Source: Gammaproteobacteria bacterium
GTDB lineage: Bacteria; Pseudomonadota; Gammaproteobacteria; HK1
Assembly (NCBI GenBank): GCA_022822245.1
Contig: JAJECB010000500.1
Coordinates: 1 to 7,480 of the forward strand
Length of the DNA: 7,480 nucleotides
Direction: 5' to 3'
Notes under the pieces: model-generated
What the model was told of the DNA's origin: nothing
Database searches by the model: none
The model's input: the letters and a program-made list of their open reading frames with translations, nothing else
Part shown: one piece after another, positions 5,955-7,480 of the stretch
Layout: each line of letters opens with the position of its first letter
Position numbering within the stretch: the stretch's first letter is position 1
Made by a program: the position numbers and the translations under genes

Positions 5955-7430
5955 ATGACGTACGACATGGTGATCCGGGGCGGAACGGTGGTGACCGCGG
6001 CGGACGTGGCGCGCTGCGACGTCGCGGTCCGTGACGGACGGATCGCGGCGCTCAGCGAGGACCTTGCCGGGGCGGTCGCGGACGGCGGGCGGGTCGTCGA
6101 CGCAGCGGGCAAGCTCGTCCTCCCGGGGGGGATCGACAGCCACTGCCACATCGAGCAGCTCTCCGCCTCGGGCTTCATGACCGCGGACGACTTCTGGAGC
6201 GCCACCGTCTCGGCCGCGTTCGGCGGGACGACGACGGTCATCCCCTTCGCCGCCCAGCACCGGGGTCAGTCGCTCCGGGCGGTCGTCGAGGAGTACCACG
6301 ACCGCGCGGGGCCGAAGGCGGTCATCGACTACGCCTTCCACCTCATCATCTCCGACGCCACCCCCCAGGTGCTGGGGCAGGAGCTGCCGGGGCTCATCCG
6401 CGACGGCTACACGTCGTTCAAGGTCTACATGACCTACGAGCTCCTCCGGCTCGACGACTATTCGCTCCTCAACGTGCTCGCCCTCGCGCGGCGCGAGGGG
6501 GCGATGGTGATGGTGCACGCCGAGAACTACGAGATGATCCGGTGGCTCACCGACCGGCTCCTCGAGGGCGGCCACCGGGCGCCGAAGTACCACGCGGTCA
6601 GCCATGCGCGCGTTGCGGAGAGCGAGGCGACGAGCCGTGCCATCGACCTCGCGCGGCTCGTCGACGTACCGATGCTCATCGTGCACGTGTCGGGGGCCGA
6701 GGCGGCGGACGCCATCCGCCGCGCGCAGGATCTGGGGTTGCGGATCTACGGCGAGACCTGCCCGCAGTACCTGTTCCTGACCGCCGCCGACCTCGACCGC
6801 CACGGCATGGAGGGCGCGATGTTCTGCTGCAGCCCGCCGCCGCGCGATGCGGCGAACCAGGAGCACATATGGCGCGGGCTCGCGAACGGCACGTTCCAGG
6901 TGTTCTCCTCGGACCATGCGCCGTATCGCTTCGACGAGAGCGGCAAGCTCGCGGCCGGTCCCGACGCCTCGTTCAAGCGGATCGCCAACGGCGTTCCCGG
7001 CCTGGAGCTGCGCCTGCCGCTGCTCTTCTCGGAGGGCGTCGGCGCAGGCCGGATCGATCTCAACCAGTTCGTGGCGCTCGCCTCCACCAACGCCGCGCGG
7101 CTCTACGGGATCTATCCACGCAAGGGCACCATCGCGATCGGTTCCGACGCGGACCTCGCGATCTGGGACCCGGAGCGCGAGGTCACCGTGACCTGGGACG
7201 ATCTGCACGACAACGTCGGCTACACCCCCTACGAAGGACGCACGGTGCGCGGCTGGCCGGAAACGGTGCTGATCCGCGGGCGCACGGTGATCGACGACGG
7301 CAACCTGGAGGTCGAGCCGGGGAGCGGGGAGTTCCTGCCCTGCGCGCCGCCGGAACGGGCGCGGCCGCTGGGACGGACGGCGCCCGAGATCGATCCCGCG
7401 AGAAACTGGCACGCCGATCTGCGCGGCTGA
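5955..7430 (+). CDS. Hydantoinase/dihydropyrimidinase-family cyclic amidohydrolase
   Basis: Binuclear-metal hydrolase of the amidohydrolase superfamily that opens hydantoin, dihydropyrimidine or similar cyclic ureide/imide rings to N-carbamoyl acids. The 491 residues are close to the usual 460-490. Metal ligands are all present: H63 and H65 in DSHCHIEQ, the carboxylated lysine K156 in SFKVYMTY, H188 in VHAEN, H244 in IVHVSG and D320 in SSDHAPY. Y161, five residues after the lysine, matches the catalytic tyrosine of D-hydantoinases, and S293 (CCSPPPRD) and N345 (ANGVPG) match the residues that hold the ring amide. An N-terminal beta-sandwich strand (MVIRGGTVV) and the closing segment GTIAIGSDADLAIWDP (391-406) complete the fold. 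ATG 5955 follows a purine tract GGGAGAGGGAA. The HCHIEQ version differs from the common HTH-type loop, so the ring specificity may differ. No N-carbamoyl amidohydrolase, racemase or dihydropyrimidine dehydrogenase is in view; allantoinase is less likely from the motif pattern. Confidence 0.9.
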   Translation: MTYDMVIRGGTVVTAADVARCDVAVRDGRIAALSEDLAGAVADGGRVVDAAGKLVLPGGIDSHCHIEQLSASGFMTADDFWSATVSAAFGGTTTVIPFAAQHRGQSLRAVVEEYHDRAGPKAVIDYAFHLIISDATPQVLGQELPGLIRDGYTSFKVYMTYELLRLDDYSLLNVLALARREGAMVMVHAENYEMIRWLTDRLLEGGHRAPKYHAVSHARVAESEATSRAIDLARLVDVPMLIVHVSGAEAADAIRRAQDLGLRIYGETCPQYLFLTAADLDRHGMEGAMFCCSPPPRDAANQEHIWRGLANGTFQVFSSDHAPYRFDESGKLAAGPDASFKRIANGVPGLELRLPLLFSEGVGAGRIDLNQFVALASTNAARLYGIYPRKGTIAIGSDADLAIWDPEREVTVTWDDLHDNVGYTPYEGRTVRGWPETVLIRGRTVIDDGNLEVEPGSGEFLPCAPPERARPLGRTAPEIDPARNWHADLRG

Positions 7431-7438
7431 AGACCGAG

Positions 7439-7446
7439 AGGAGGGA
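7439..7446 (+). promoter_or_regulatory. Strong Shine-Dalgarno for the right-edge gene
   Basis: AGGAGGGA ends 7 nt before the ATG at 7454, the best ribosome site in the window. It supports a real gene start even though only nine codons remain. Confidence 0.7.
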
Positions 7447-7453
7447 CCACGAG

Positions 7454-7480
7454 ATGACACGCTACCTGCGTGCTGCCGCG
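7454..7480 (+). CDS. Start of an unidentified gene, cut by the window edge
   Basis: Nine codons, MTRYLRAAA, follow an ideal ribosome site 23 bp after the hydantoinase stop. The short spacing suggests the same operon as the dehydrogenase and hydantoinase. A basic start leading into alanines is compatible with a signal peptide, for instance of a transporter binding protein, but nine residues cannot establish that. The function is not known. Confidence 0.6.

Noticed and set aside
1233..7460. A stop-free minus-strand frame of about 2075 codons spanning nearly the whole window
   Set aside because: It crosses five well-supported genes on both strands, is out of frame with the minus-strand synthetase, and its translation is dominated by Arg, Gly, Pro and Ala with no recognisable domain. 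Long stop-free shadows are expected in GC-rich coding DNA.
1..7480. Mobile elements, CRISPR arrays, tRNA or rRNA genes
   Set aside because: No transposase or integrase motifs, no regularly spaced repeats and no tRNA-like or rRNA-like sequences were recognised, and composition looks even across the window.

Overview
The window is GC-rich (about 70% G+C by eye) and almost fully coding. The genes point to a Gram-negative bacterium, most likely a proteobacterium and perhaps an alphaproteobacterium: there is a periplasmic MlaC-type lipid carrier with a signal peptide, a murein-recycling LD-carboxypeptidase and several GTG/TTG starts. The lineage is inferred from gene content and composition, with no marker gene to confirm it.

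Left part (about 1-2933) concerns the cell envelope and efflux. A NorM-type MATE efflux pump runs leftward off the window edge. It is divergent from a rightward pair: an MlaC/Ttg2D-family phospholipid-binding protein and, 6 nt after its stop, an S66-family LD-carboxypeptidase. The 132-bp divergent gap holds a 22-bp AT-containing dyad that could be an operator.

Right part (about 2969-7480) is a catabolic block. A leftward ACSM-like acyl-CoA synthetase converges on the carboxypeptidase across only 35 bp. It diverges from a rightward acyl-CoA dehydrogenase, followed 99 bp later by a hydantoinase/dihydropyrimidinase-family cyclic amidohydrolase. A new reading frame with a very strong ribosome binding site begins 23 bp after the hydantoinase and leaves the window after nine codons. 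The 115-bp synthetase/dehydrogenase gap holds an 11-bp-arm inverted repeat beside the only AT-rich patch in that gap, a plausible shared control region. The likely theme is ring opening of a cyclic amide or ureide, CoA activation of a carboxylic acid and alpha-beta dehydrogenation, but the substrate cannot be read from the sequence.

All five large genes other than the left-edge pump are complete and keep their key catalytic or structural residues. I see no RNA gene, CRISPR array, insertion sequence, prophage element or toxin-antitoxin pair. I found no convincing undescribed system; the points worth a second look are the two dyads in the divergent gaps, the lone MlaC next to LdcA, and the unexplained pathway on the right.
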